Of a DNA stretch of 64,000 nt, positions 33,672-41,636 are shown piece after piece (position 1 is the stretch's first letter; each line of letters opens with the position of its first letter). Under the pieces are notes generated by a model, which made no database searches, had not been told where the DNA came from, and was given only the letters and a program-made list of their open reading frames with translations. The DNA comes from a gamma proteobacterium HdN1. GTDB lineage: Bacteria > Pseudomonadota > Gammaproteobacteria > Pseudomonadales > Ketobacteraceae. The stretch lies in the NCBI GenBank assembly GCA_000198515.1, contig FP929140.1, positions 1,338,527-1,402,526 on the forward strand, written 5' to 3'. Made by a program: the position numbers and the translations under genes.

Positions 33672-34973
33672 ATGATCGCGCCGGACGTAAGTCTTACCGT
33701 GCCTTTTCGGCTCCTTCTCGATGAAGTGGGTGCATTTGTTTATACCACGGATCTTAAGGGGCGCTATACCTACGCGAATCGTTTGGTGTGTGAGTTGCTT
33801 GGTCAGCCTTTAGAGGCGTTGATTGGCTACGATTTTAGCCATTTTGTGGATATTGGCGAAGAAGGCGTGCTGCGCGAAGCTGACCGACAGGTAATTGAGG
33901 AAGGTATCACGATTGAGCAAGAGGAAAGCAACTTAATTCATGCGACTGGCGAGATGCGCCATTATTGGTCGGTGAAGAAGCCATTGCGTGATGCGAGCGG
34001 AAATATCTTGGGCCTGCTGGGTATCTCGTATGATATTTCCGAAAAAAAGCGTCTTGAAGATCAGGTGCGTGAGCAAAAAAGTTTGCTGGATACAGTGCTC
34101 GATAATGTAGATGCGCTGGTTTATATGAAAGATGCAGAGCATCGCTTTGTTTATACTAATCGAAAAATGGCAGCGGTGTTGGGCCACTCACAGCAGGATA
34201 TAGCTGGGCACATGGATGAAGAATTTGTCCCGCCTGAACAGCTCTCCCAATTTCGTGAAATTGATGATCGAACGATTGTGTCTGGTGAGCGCTATACTGG
34301 GGAGCACATTTATCCAAGCGCGCATGAGGGTGAGCGATTCTATTGGTCTGTAGTGGTTCCGTGGATGGATGTTCGTGGCGGCCGCAAGCTGATTGGCGTA
34401 AGCACTGACATTACCGAGCTGCATGATCTTCGAATCGAACTGGAGCGACAAAGCCGGACAGATCACCTGACTGGCGTTGGCAATCGCCGAAGTTTTTATG
34501 AGAATGCCCAGCGTGAGTTTGCCCGCAGCCGACGTCATAACACTCTGCTTAGCTTTATTACTTTTGATATCGATCACTTTAAGCAGATTAACGATATCTA
34601 TGGCCACAGTGCCGGAGACGAGGTGCTGCACGGATTGGCAGACGTCTGCTTGGCAGCATTGCGACGAGAGGATACCTTGGTACGTACCGGTGGCGAGGAA
34701 TTTGGTGTGCTGTTGCCGGATACGGATATTGTTTCTGCTTTCGCATTGGCTGAGCGTATTCGTGTATTAGTAAAGCAAGCACTTCTCGGCCCGAAAGATT
34801 CGGGCCTGCAGGTGAGCGTAAGTTTGGGGGTCGCGATGCTTTCGCAGGAAGATACCAGCTTTGATACGCTTTATTTGCGGGCCGACCGCGCACTTTACGA
34901 AGCCAAGCGCGGTGGGCGAGATCGTAGCGTAATGGCGAATATGCGCCGACCGGCTACTGACCGCCGATCGTAA
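33672..34973 (+). CDS. Diguanylate cyclase with two PAS domains
   Basis: 433 residues. PAS 1 (about 10-125, with the PAC block GNILGLLGISYDISEKK), PAS 2 (about 135-255) and a C-terminal GGDEF domain with an intact GGEEF active site. An RRED sequence five residues before it fits the inhibitory RxxD I-site. No transmembrane segment, so a cytosolic sensor making c-di-GMP in response to an unknown PAS signal. Its 3' end overlaps the convergent gene by 20 bp. Confidence 0.93.
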   Translation: MIAPDVSLTVPFRLLLDEVGAFVYTTDLKGRYTYANRLVCELLGQPLEALIGYDFSHFVDIGEEGVLREADRQVIEEGITIEQEESNLIHATGEMRHYWSVKKPLRDASGNILGLLGISYDISEKKRLEDQVREQKSLLDTVLDNVDALVYMKDAEHRFVYTNRKMAAVLGHSQQDIAGHMDEEFVPPEQLSQFREIDDRTIVSGERYTGEHIYPSAHEGERFYWSVVVPWMDVRGGRKLIGVSTDITELHDLRIELERQSRTDHLTGVGNRRSFYENAQREFARSRRHNTLLSFITFDIDHFKQINDIYGHSAGDEVLHGLADVCLAALRREDTLVRTGGEEFGVLLPDTDIVSAFALAERIRVLVKQALLGPKDSGLQVSVSLGVAMLSQEDTSFDTLYLRADRALYEAKRGGRDRSVMANMRRPATDRRS

Positions 34974-36762
34974 TTTCGCCGAGTTTTTTTCCGTTCACTA
35001 CGATGTCACTGCGTGCGTTGCCATTTGCATCAATTTGCAGTTTGATTGGCGCAAGCCCAGGGATGATTACGCCACCTTGGGTGATCTGCTTTCCTTCTAG
35101 ACTGAAATTTGCGCTGCCGTTCGTAAGTGTTTTGGTTTGGAAGTTGCCGCTATCCAAGGTGACGATCCAAGTGCCTGCGATCGTTGCTTTCGCGCTTTTT
35201 AGCTGGGCAGCAGTATTTACAGGCCAACTGGCGTTGAGTGATTTTTTTTGCCAAGTGCCAATGGTAAGTGCAGATCCCTTGGCGGCCTCGTGGGGGAGGT
35301 TGGTACTAAAGCGGTGGAGAGCATTGTCGTTATTGCGAATGGAGAGCGTCGCGTTGGGGCGCACTACGTAAACGGGTTTATCAAAGCCGTTGCGATCGAA
35401 GATCGCCTCGTGATAGTTGCTGGCACTGCTGCCGTCAATCACGTAAAAGAGTAGAAAATCGGGGTGGATTCCACTGAGGGTAACAGAGGCTGTAAGTGCT
35501 TGGTAATTGCCTGTACCGCTTGATTTTGTTGAAGGTGCAGTGGATGCTGGTTGAGAGTTTGCAGTCACTTGAACCGCTTTGCTGGCTGCCGTAGCAGCAG
35601 CGGAAGCTGCAGCAGCGACGGCCGCCGCATTTTTTTCGGCAATCGCTTTGTCTGCAGCGGCTTTCTCAGCAGCAGCTTTCTCAGCAGCGATTCTTAACTC
35701 ATTTTCCTTCGCCTTTTTTGCCGCTTCTAATTTGGCACGTTCAGCTTGTTCCTTCTCGGCCTTTTCTTTTGCGGCTGCAGCAGCGAGCGCTGCGCGCTCT
35801 GCTTTTTCGCGCTCGATTTTTTCCTGCTCGGCTTTTTTGGCCTCTGCGATGCGTGCTGTGATCGCGGCCACTTGCTTATGAGCATTTGCAACACAAGCGT
35901 CGCCATTCTTTAAGTGATTCTCAATTGTGGCTTTGTCAGGGTGATTCGGTTGCTTGCTAAAAACCTTTGTTGCTGCCGCGTTGTTGCTCGCTGATTTTTT
36001 GAATCCAGCGGCCTTCGCGAGCTGTTGGTTCGCGCTGCGGATTTCAGCATCCCCAGCGTTCGCAGTTTGTAAGGTCTTTAGCGCGCCCTCACACTCTTGT
36101 GTGTATTGGAGTGCTGCGGTTTTTGCTGCTTCCGTGGCGGCATGTTCGGCTTTTTGTTCGCTATCTGCTTTTTTAACCTTTGCTTCTAGGCGATCGCATT
36201 TGCTGATTTGGCTTTTGTTTGCAAAGCTGCGAGTAAGGCCGGGGGAGCGCGCGAGCGCATCGTCTCGAAGGCTGCGAAATTCTTTTAGATGGGTTTCGGC
36301 GGTTGCTGGGTCGCCATCTTCTAAAGCCTTTTCTGCGGAGTGGCATTGGGTGAGCGCACGTTCCAGAATGGGTTCACCTTCTCGGTTGCTGATTTCCATC
36401 TGTATGCGTTTGCAGATTTCAATGTTGCCCTTCATGTCGCGTTCGGTGGAGTAGGCGATGGATTTGTCGATGGCTTGGGCTTCCTGGAAATAACGTTGAT
36501 ATTCCGCGATCTTGGCTTTCGCAGTATCGACCTTATTTTCTTGTAGTTCTTTGCTGGCTTGCTGGCAGGCGCTAAAGCCCTTTTTGTAGTGGTTAACGGC
36601 GTCGTCGAAGCTGTCAGCGTGGGCAAGACTGGCGTTCAATGTTGCGGAAAGTGCGGTTGCCACAATGAGGAATGCCGGTCGCAGTGCAAACGGGTGGCGC
36701 TCGTCGCCTATTGATTTCGGTTTGCGCGCGAAGGAGTGCTTTCGCGTGGATGTATTGCCCAT
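34954..36762 (-). CDS. Periplasmic protein with Ala/Lys/Glu-rich coiled coil and cupredoxin-like C-terminus
   Basis: 602 residues. A long N-terminal basic region leads into a signal sequence (LIVATALSATLNASLAHA, cleavage after AHA). Helical repeats with Cys residues follow, then a coiled coil rich in AAAEKAAAE-type heptads (~320-400) and a beta-rich C-terminal ~180 residues containing NDNALHRFSTNLPHE. The last resembles cupredoxin-like domains of methylamine-utilisation-type proteins, although an obvious copper Cys/Met set is not seen. Function unknown. The ATG at 36762 is used. Confidence 0.6.
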   Translation of the reverse strand: MGNTSTRKHSFARKPKSIGDERHPFALRPAFLIVATALSATLNASLAHADSFDDAVNHYKKGFSACQQASKELQENKVDTAKAKIAEYQRYFQEAQAIDKSIAYSTERDMKGNIEICKRIQMEISNREGEPILERALTQCHSAEKALEDGDPATAETHLKEFRSLRDDALARSPGLTRSFANKSQISKCDRLEAKVKKADSEQKAEHAATEAAKTAALQYTQECEGALKTLQTANAGDAEIRSANQQLAKAAGFKKSASNNAAATKVFSKQPNHPDKATIENHLKNGDACVANAHKQVAAITARIAEAKKAEQEKIEREKAERAALAAAAAKEKAEKEQAERAKLEAAKKAKENELRIAAEKAAAEKAAADKAIAEKNAAAVAAAASAAATAASKAVQVTANSQPASTAPSTKSSGTGNYQALTASVTLSGIHPDFLLFYVIDGSSASNYHEAIFDRNGFDKPVYVVRPNATLSIRNNDNALHRFSTNLPHEAAKGSALTIGTWQKKSLNASWPVNTAAQLKSAKATIAGTWIVTLDSGNFQTKTLTNGSANFSLEGKQITQGGVIIPGLAPIKLQIDANGNARSDIVVNGKKLGEITIGGQ

Positions 36763-36800
36763 AAGCCTAACCACTTCCTTTTACTCATCAATGAGTGTTC

Positions 36801-36830
36801 GCCAAAAAGAGAGCCCGCTCTAAATCGGGC
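36801..36830 (-). terminator. Terminator downstream of the enoyl-CoA hydratase gene
   Basis: On the minus strand GCCCG-N8-CGGGC is followed by TCTCTTTTT, at a suitable distance after the stop at 36918. Confidence 0.6.
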
Positions 36831-36917
36831 GTTCCCTTTTAGGTTAGCTTATTTTTTCGATGCGGGCATGGTTCTTGCGCAACCAACGTGCGACCGTTGG
36901 TTGAATACAAAAGTGCT

Positions 36918-37688
36918 TCAGGTCAAGTTGCTGAAGTCGGGTTTGCGCTTTTGCATAAACGCGCTCATGGCCTCTCGTGCCGCTGGTTCCCCAAGCATAC
37001 GGATAAAGTTGGCGCCTTCCTCGGCCATGGTTTCGCTTAAGAGGGTGTGCTGGGTGCGTTTTAGTAGAGCTTTGGTCAAGCGGATGGATTGCGGCGGTTG
37101 GGCGGCAAGCGAGCGTGCGCGGGCAAAGGCCTGTGCTTGGTAGTCGCCCTCGAATACTTGATTGACGAGGCCATAGGCATGGGCTTGGGCTGCGGTGAAC
37201 GGCTCACCCAGCATGAGCAGCTCGGCAGCGCGCTGGTAGCCCATCGTCATCGGCAGCAGCAGGCTGGAACCTGCCTCTGGGCATAGCCCAAGGTTGGTAA
37301 AGGGCATTTGGAATTTTGCCAGCGGCGCGGCGTATACGAGATCGCAGTGCAGGAGCAGCGTGGTGCCAACGCCCACCGCAGCACCGTTGACGGCGGCCAC
37401 GAGCGGCTTTTTCTGTTGCGGGAGTTGCGCCAGAAAGCGCATTACGGGGCTGTCTTGTGAGGAGGGCGGTGTGCTTAAAAAATCAGCGAGGTCGTTGCCG
37501 CTGGTGAAGCAATCTTCCGTGCCGGTAATAAAACCCACGCGCAGCGCGTCATCCGCATCAAGCCATTTTAGTGCTTCGGTGAGCGCGGTATACATGGCGC
37601 CCGTCAGCGCATTTTTTTTCTCGGGCCGGTGAATAGTAATTCGGAGGATGCTGCCGTCTACCTGGGTTTGAATGTGTTCACTGCTCAT
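36918..37688 (-). CDS. Enoyl-CoA hydratase/isomerase family protein
   Basis: 256 residues of the crotonase fold. The oxyanion-hole segments are TSGNDLADF (residues ~63) and AAVNGAAVGVG (~100). At the second catalytic position the sequence reads LGLCPEAGSS, with one Glu, as in many isomerases. The ATG at 37688 has AGGAA upstream. It fits beta-oxidation of an acyl-CoA; the exact substrate is open. It is divergent from an SDR gene 163 bp away. Confidence 0.87.
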   Translation of the reverse strand: MSSEHIQTQVDGSILRITIHRPEKKNALTGAMYTALTEALKWLDADDALRVGFITGTEDCFTSGNDLADFLSTPPSSQDSPVMRFLAQLPQQKKPLVAAVNGAAVGVGTTLLLHCDLVYAAPLAKFQMPFTNLGLCPEAGSSLLLPMTMGYQRAAELLMLGEPFTAAQAHAYGLVNQVFEGDYQAQAFARARSLAAQPPQSIRLTKALLKRTQHTLLSETMAEEGANFIRMLGEPAAREAMSAFMQKRKPDFSNLT

Positions 37689-37851
37689 GTGCGATTCCTG
37701 TCGGTTGATCCTGATGTGCGGGTGCCGGAGGCATGGAACTGCTGAGTCTATCACAGGTGTTTTGGACGCGCGTATTGTGTCGGCATCGTGTATGTGCCCA
37801 CAAGAAGCCGTTATACTGCGACTTCTCAGTCATTCATAAAAGGAGAAGACA

Positions 37852-38622
37852 ATGCAGATCAAAGACAAAGTGGCGATTGTAACCGGCGGTGCTTCAGGGC
37901 TTGGACGGGCAACGGTGGAGCTGTTGCTGGAGCGCGGCGCAAAAGTGGTGATTTTTGACCTGAACGATGCCCAAGGGCAGGACGTTGCGAAAACCCTCGG
38001 CGCAAACTGCGCGTTCGCGAAGGTGAATGTGGCCGAAGAAGATTCCGTGCAGGCAGGCATTGCGCTCGCTCTTGAAAAGTTTGGCGCGCTGCATCTATGT
38101 GTAAATTGCGCAGGCATCGGCCCCGCCGAAAAAACCTATGGCAGCAAAGGCCCGCACAGTCTTGCCAATTTTACCAAGGTACTGCAGGTAAACCTGATCG
38201 GAACCTTTAACGTTTTGCGCTTGGCTGCAGAGGCTATGGCGCGTAACGAGCCGGTTACGGAAGATGGTGAGCGTGGCGTGATCGTGAACACCGCGTCTGC
38301 GGCCGCATTTGATGGTCAGATGGGGCAGGTTGCCTATAGTGCGTCTAAAGGCGGTATTGTGGGGATGACGCTGCCGATCGCGCGGGACCTTGCGAGCTAT
38401 GGGATTCGCATCAACACCATTGCGCCGGGTATTTTCAATACGCCACTGATGAACGCTGCGCCAGATAAAGTCAAATTGCCGCTGATTGAAGCGACGCAGT
38501 TTCCCAAGCGTTTGGGAAATCCGCCGGAATATGCTCTGCTTGTAGCCAATATGATCGAAAACGGATTTTTTAACGGTGAGGTTGTGCGGCTCGATGGTGC
38601 GATTCGTATGGCGCCTCGTTGA
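37852..38622 (+). CDS. SDR-family 3-hydroxyacyl-CoA (HSD17B10-like) dehydrogenase
   Basis: 256 residues. NAD-binding motif TGGASGLG, Asp in IFDLND favouring [15 protein letters not shown], and catalytic Ser-Tyr-Lys ([16 protein letters not shown]). The long insertion around KTYGSKGPH and the sequence pattern are typical of type-II 3-hydroxyacyl-CoA dehydrogenases, which also act on hydroxysteroids in animals. Its position beside the sterol-like cluster is suggestive only. Confidence 0.85.
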   Translation: MQIKDKVAIVTGGASGLGRATVELLLERGAKVVIFDLNDAQGQDVAKTLGANCAFAKVNVAEEDSVQAGIALALEKFGALHLCVNCAGIGPAEKTYGSKGPHSLANFTKVLQVNLIGTFNVLRLAAEAMARNEPVTEDGERGVIVNTASAAAFDGQMGQVAYSASKGGIVGMTLPIARDLASYGIRINTIAPGIFNTPLMNAAPDKVKLPLIEATQFPKRLGNPPEYALLVANMIENGFFNGEVVRLDGAIRMAPR

Positions 38623-38632
38623 TTAAGCGTTG

Positions 38633-38666
38633 CGTTATCGGGCTGTTTGGCCACAACCCGATAACG
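38633..38666. terminator. Hairpin between convergent genes, probable bidirectional terminator
   Basis: CGTTATCGGG pairs perfectly with CCCGATAACG across a 14-base loop, 13 bp before the stop of the convergent gene. There is no clear T-run, so its terminator role is tentative. Confidence 0.45.
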
Positions 38667-38679
38667 TGCGTCGAAGCTG

Positions 38680-39714
38680 CTAGCTTCGTACCCCCGATTG
38701 CTGCATCCATTGCCAAGCATCGCGGAACATTTCCTCTAGGGAGCAGGTGCTAAACCCAAGTTCTTGCTCCGCTTTCTTAGAGCTGATGCGCATATCGGTA
38801 TTCATAAGAATCACCTTCTCTGTGCACAGAATCGGCTCCTTATTCGTGTATTGAGAGATCCGATCCATAACGATCGCAATCAGCGTCATCAGCCACGCAG
38901 GAAAGGTACGGGAGGGCGTTTTGCAATTCAGGATTTTGCCGATGGTTGCAAAAACCTCGCGGAACGAGGCATGTACGCCGCCAAGTAAATAACGCTCCCC
39001 GGTTCGACCTTTCTCGTACGCGGTGACGTGAGCGCGCGCGTAATCCCTTACGTGGCCGAGCACGCTTCCACCTTTGGGTACGGCCAGCATTCCGCCGCTT
39101 TTGATGGTGCGGAACATCAGCGGCGTATAATTATAATCGTAGGGGCCTACGATCTGCGCGGGGTTCAGGATGACCGCGTCTAATCCGCGAGTGATTCCTG
39201 CGAACACCTCCTTTTCTGCGAAGTATTTGGATCGGTAGTAATTGATTGGGCTGCGCAAGGCTTGTGATGGTGTATTTTCGCTAATCTCGCGATCAGGGAT
39301 GGTGCCAAACGCGCCTACTGACGATGTGTGGATAAAGCGCCCGACTTTTTTCTCAAGAGCAACCTCAACCACGTTGCGGGTGCCGTTGATGTTGATTTCG
39401 TTTTGGCGCTCATTTTTCTTTGACCACATGCTGGTGTCAGCCGCCACGTGAAACACCGCGTCCAAACCGTCTGGCATGGTGCGGCGCAGCGATTCAATGT
39501 CGGTGACATCGCCCTCTACCTGCGTTACCGCCATACGGTCAAGGTCGCGCGTATTCGAGCTTTTACGGCGTAGGGCGTACACTTGCCAGCCCTGCTCGAC
39601 CAAGCATTCTACGATATTCAGGCCGAGAAATCCGGTGCTTCCCGTAACGTACGCAATGCGTGGCTTGGATCCTTCTGGTTTTGTTCCTTCTGACATGACG
39701 ATTCCTTCAGACAT
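38680..39714 (-). CDS. NAD(P)-dependent epimerase/dehydratase, HpnA/dihydroflavonol-reductase-like extended SDR
   Basis: 344 residues. TGSTGFLG nucleotide motif near residue 20, YYRSK catalytic pair (~165), and FHVAADTSMW like hopanoid-associated HpnA and DFR enzymes. The C-terminal ~100 residues are typical of extended SDRs. Two start codons 18 bp apart (39714 and 39696) each have a ribosome site, because the start region is tandemly duplicated; 39714, with AGGAG, is annotated. It is the last gene of the minus-strand arm of the sterol-like cluster, 37 bp after the NSDHL-like gene. Probably oxidises or reduces a 3-hydroxy/oxo polycyclic substrate (inference). Confidence 0.82.
   Translation of the reverse strand: MSEGIVMSEGTKPEGSKPRIAYVTGSTGFLGLNIVECLVEQGWQVYALRRKSSNTRDLDRMAVTQVEGDVTDIESLRRTMPDGLDAVFHVAADTSMWSKKNERQNEININGTRNVVEVALEKKVGRFIHTSSVGAFGTIPDREISENTPSQALRSPINYYRSKYFAEKEVFAGITRGLDAVILNPAQIVGPYDYNYTPLMFRTIKSGGMLAVPKGGSVLGHVRDYARAHVTAYEKGRTGERYLLGGVHASFREVFATIGKILNCKTPSRTFPAWLMTLIAIVMDRISQYTNKEPILCTEKVILMNTDMRISSKKAEQELGFSTCSLEEMFRDAWQWMQQSGVRS
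39679..39714 (-). repeat. 18-bp tandem duplication of a start region
   Basis: ATGTCTGAAGGAATCGTC followed by ATGTCAGAAGGAACAAAA: the initiator, the SEG codons and a ribosome-site-like GAAGGA are repeated. Confidence 0.85.
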
Positions 39715-39751
39715 GACGACTCCTAGGTTGTGTTGCGTTGTGTTTTCCGCC

Positions 39752-40852
39752 TTACGCGGCAGTGAGAGCAGCAATTTGCTGCCGAATGGATGGATCGGTT
39801 TTCAGTGCAGCAACGGTGACTTTGATGCCTTCGGTGATACCTACTCTAGGCTCCCAGCCAAGCTCGCGGCGTGCCTTCTCGATGCTGTAATAATGGTGCG
39901 TGACCATGTAGCGTACAGCGAATCGTGTTAGACCGTTTTCTGCGTTAAGCGTGCCGCCTTTGAGGGTATCAATGCCTTCTGCAATCGCGGCAGCCGTATA
40001 TGCGAGCCAATAAGGGACTTTTCCGGAGATCGGTGGATAGCCTAACTCAAGCAGCATCCGTTCGACAAAGTCGAAAAACGCCATTGGCTCACCGTTGGTA
40101 ATGAAATACGCCTGCCCGCAGGAGGCTGCGCCTTCTTCTAGCTTTTGCTCTGCGAGAAGAACTGCATCAACAAGGTTTGAGACATAGGTGAAATCCGATA
40201 GCTTGTCCCGGTCGCCGATGGCGCGTTTGAGTTTTCCCTCACGCGCCTTTTGCAGAATTGCTGGCATAAAGCGGTTATCTTCAGGGCCAAAGACGACATG
40301 AGGGCGGATCGCACAGCATTGGGTAACCCCGGTCCCACTAAAGGCAAGCACCTCTTTTTCTGCCTGAATTTTACTATCCGCATAGGGCGCTTGGGAGATG
40401 GAGGAATAGGGAAGGGTCTCGTCACCATTTTCGATGTCCTTCCCCTCGTATACGGCACTTGCCGAGCTGATATAAACGAGCCGAGGGATTTTGTGCTGTT
40501 TGCAGGCAGCAATGATGTTTTGGGTTCCGCCGAGATTTACTTCCCACACCACGTCCTCTTTATTGTGTTTGGTATGGACGAGGGAGGCATTGTGGATAAT
40601 GCTATCCATGCCTTCGCAAACGGAAATTACCGCTGCTTTGTCGCAGATGTTCATATCTACAAAACGAACATCGTCGCGAAACGCTTTTCCGCCGAGGTCT
40701 AACACCGTTACATCGTGGCCAGCATCGGCAAATCCGTTGACAAGGTTACGCCCGATAAATCCACACCCGCCGGTAATGAGTACTTTTCTTTTGGATGCTT
40801 GGTGGTTAGATGTATCGCTAGTCGCTGTATGGGTTTGTGTTTCTTTCGTCAT
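39752..40852 (-). CDS. NSDHL/ERG26-like sterol-4-carboxylate 3-dehydrogenase (3-beta-HSD family)
   Basis: 366 residues of the 3-beta-HSD extended-SDR family. TGGCGFIG motif (~residue 27), SSASAVYEGKDIENG, YADSK catalytic pair, AIRPHVVFGPEDNRFMP, DFTYVSNLVDAV and HYYSIEKARRELGWEP. These blocks follow the pattern of animal NSDHL and plant 3-beta-HSD/C4-decarboxylase closely, more than generic epimerases. NSDHL oxidises the 3-hydroxyl of 4-carboxysterols with loss of CO2; bacterial SdmB is related. It lies directly after a sterol-desaturase-type gene and in the same cluster as a CYP51. Start at 40852 chosen at the first Met before the Rossmann fold. Confidence 0.8.
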   Translation of the reverse strand: MTKETQTHTATSDTSNHQASKRKVLITGGCGFIGRNLVNGFADAGHDVTVLDLGGKAFRDDVRFVDMNICDKAAVISVCEGMDSIIHNASLVHTKHNKEDVVWEVNLGGTQNIIAACKQHKIPRLVYISSASAVYEGKDIENGDETLPYSSISQAPYADSKIQAEKEVLAFSGTGVTQCCAIRPHVVFGPEDNRFMPAILQKAREGKLKRAIGDRDKLSDFTYVSNLVDAVLLAEQKLEEGAASCGQAYFITNGEPMAFFDFVERMLLELGYPPISGKVPYWLAYTAAAIAEGIDTLKGGTLNAENGLTRFAVRYMVTHHYYSIEKARRELGWEPRVGITEGIKVTVAALKTDPSIRQQIAALTAA

Positions 40853-40900
40853 ATTGTGACTTCCTGCTGATCGACATTTAATGTTGTGCCAGCGGCAAAT

Positions 40901-40936
40901 AGTTGAGCGTTGGTAAAGAGTTGAGCTTTGATAAAG
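40901..40936. repeat. 18-bp tandem duplication at a gene 3' end
   Basis: AGTTGAGCGTTGGTAAAG and AGTTGAGCTTTGATAAAG stand head to tail, with the first bases of a third unit overlapping the stop codon of the desaturase-type gene at 40939. Confidence 0.88.
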
Positions 40937-40938
40937 AG

Positions 40939-41616
40939 TTACGCCGCCGTGCCAAACATCTGATCCCAAAAGGGAAAGATCGAAGCGTAGTTGCGGTTAA
41001 GGGTTTTTCCATGATGCAAATCGTGCTTGAGCGCCCAAAAATTAAAGAGCTTGAAGATTGGATGCGGAAGTGCAAGATTGGAATGCACAATGATGTTGAT
41101 CGAGGAATGCAGCAAAAATACGAGAAGGAAGGATGCTGCGCTGATCGGCCCTATGATCGCCATTGCAATGCACAGTAGACTTAGCCCCGCGAGATTTTCT
41201 ACGGGATGAAGGTAGATGCTCTCGTTCGAAGTAGGGAAGCGCACGAAATGGTGCACACCGTGCACGTATTTCATCGCTTTTGGATGGTGCATTGCGCGGT
41301 GCAGAAAATAATACATAAAGTCATAAAGCAACAGCGTAGCCAGTACTTCGCCGAAGATCGTAACACCGCCTACAGAGTGATTACCGATAATCAGATCACC
41401 AAAATGATAAAATACCGCGCCAAAAAAACTGAGCGAAAGGAGCCCGTTGAGGGTGGTATTGATCTTTTTTCTCTCTTTCGGAATGCGGTAAGTTTCCGGC
41501 GTTCGAATCCGGTATTTTTTAAGGTTCGACGTTTCTGCTGCCCAAGAGAGAGTTTTTATCAGTATGGCATCAAAGGCCAATATCAGCCCAAGGATTAGAA
41601 AGAATTGCCAGCTCAT
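40939..41616 (-). CDS. Fatty-acid hydroxylase/sterol desaturase superfamily protein (possible C4-methyl sterol oxidase)
   Basis: 225 residues, integral membrane, with the diiron histidine boxes HRAMHH, HGVHH and HDLHH in order. The stretch YVHGVHHFVRFPTSNESIYL parallels the second box of plant C4-methyl-sterol oxidases and C5-desaturases. The superfamily hydroxylates or desaturates lipids using di-iron and O2. It lies 21 bp after the aldehyde dehydrogenase gene and directly before the NSDHL-like gene, the order expected for C4 oxidation followed by decarboxylation. It is shorter than eukaryotic SMO (about 260-300), so other lipid substrates remain possible. Confidence 0.8.
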   Translation of the reverse strand: MSWQFFLILGLILAFDAILIKTLSWAAETSNLKKYRIRTPETYRIPKERKKINTTLNGLLSLSFFGAVFYHFGDLIIGNHSVGGVTIFGEVLATLLLYDFMYYFLHRAMHHPKAMKYVHGVHHFVRFPTSNESIYLHPVENLAGLSLLCIAMAIIGPISAASFLLVFLLHSSINIIVHSNLALPHPIFKLFNFWALKHDLHHGKTLNRNYASIFPFWDQMFGTAA

Positions 41617-41636
41617 CGCTTCGCTCCGGATTGAAT

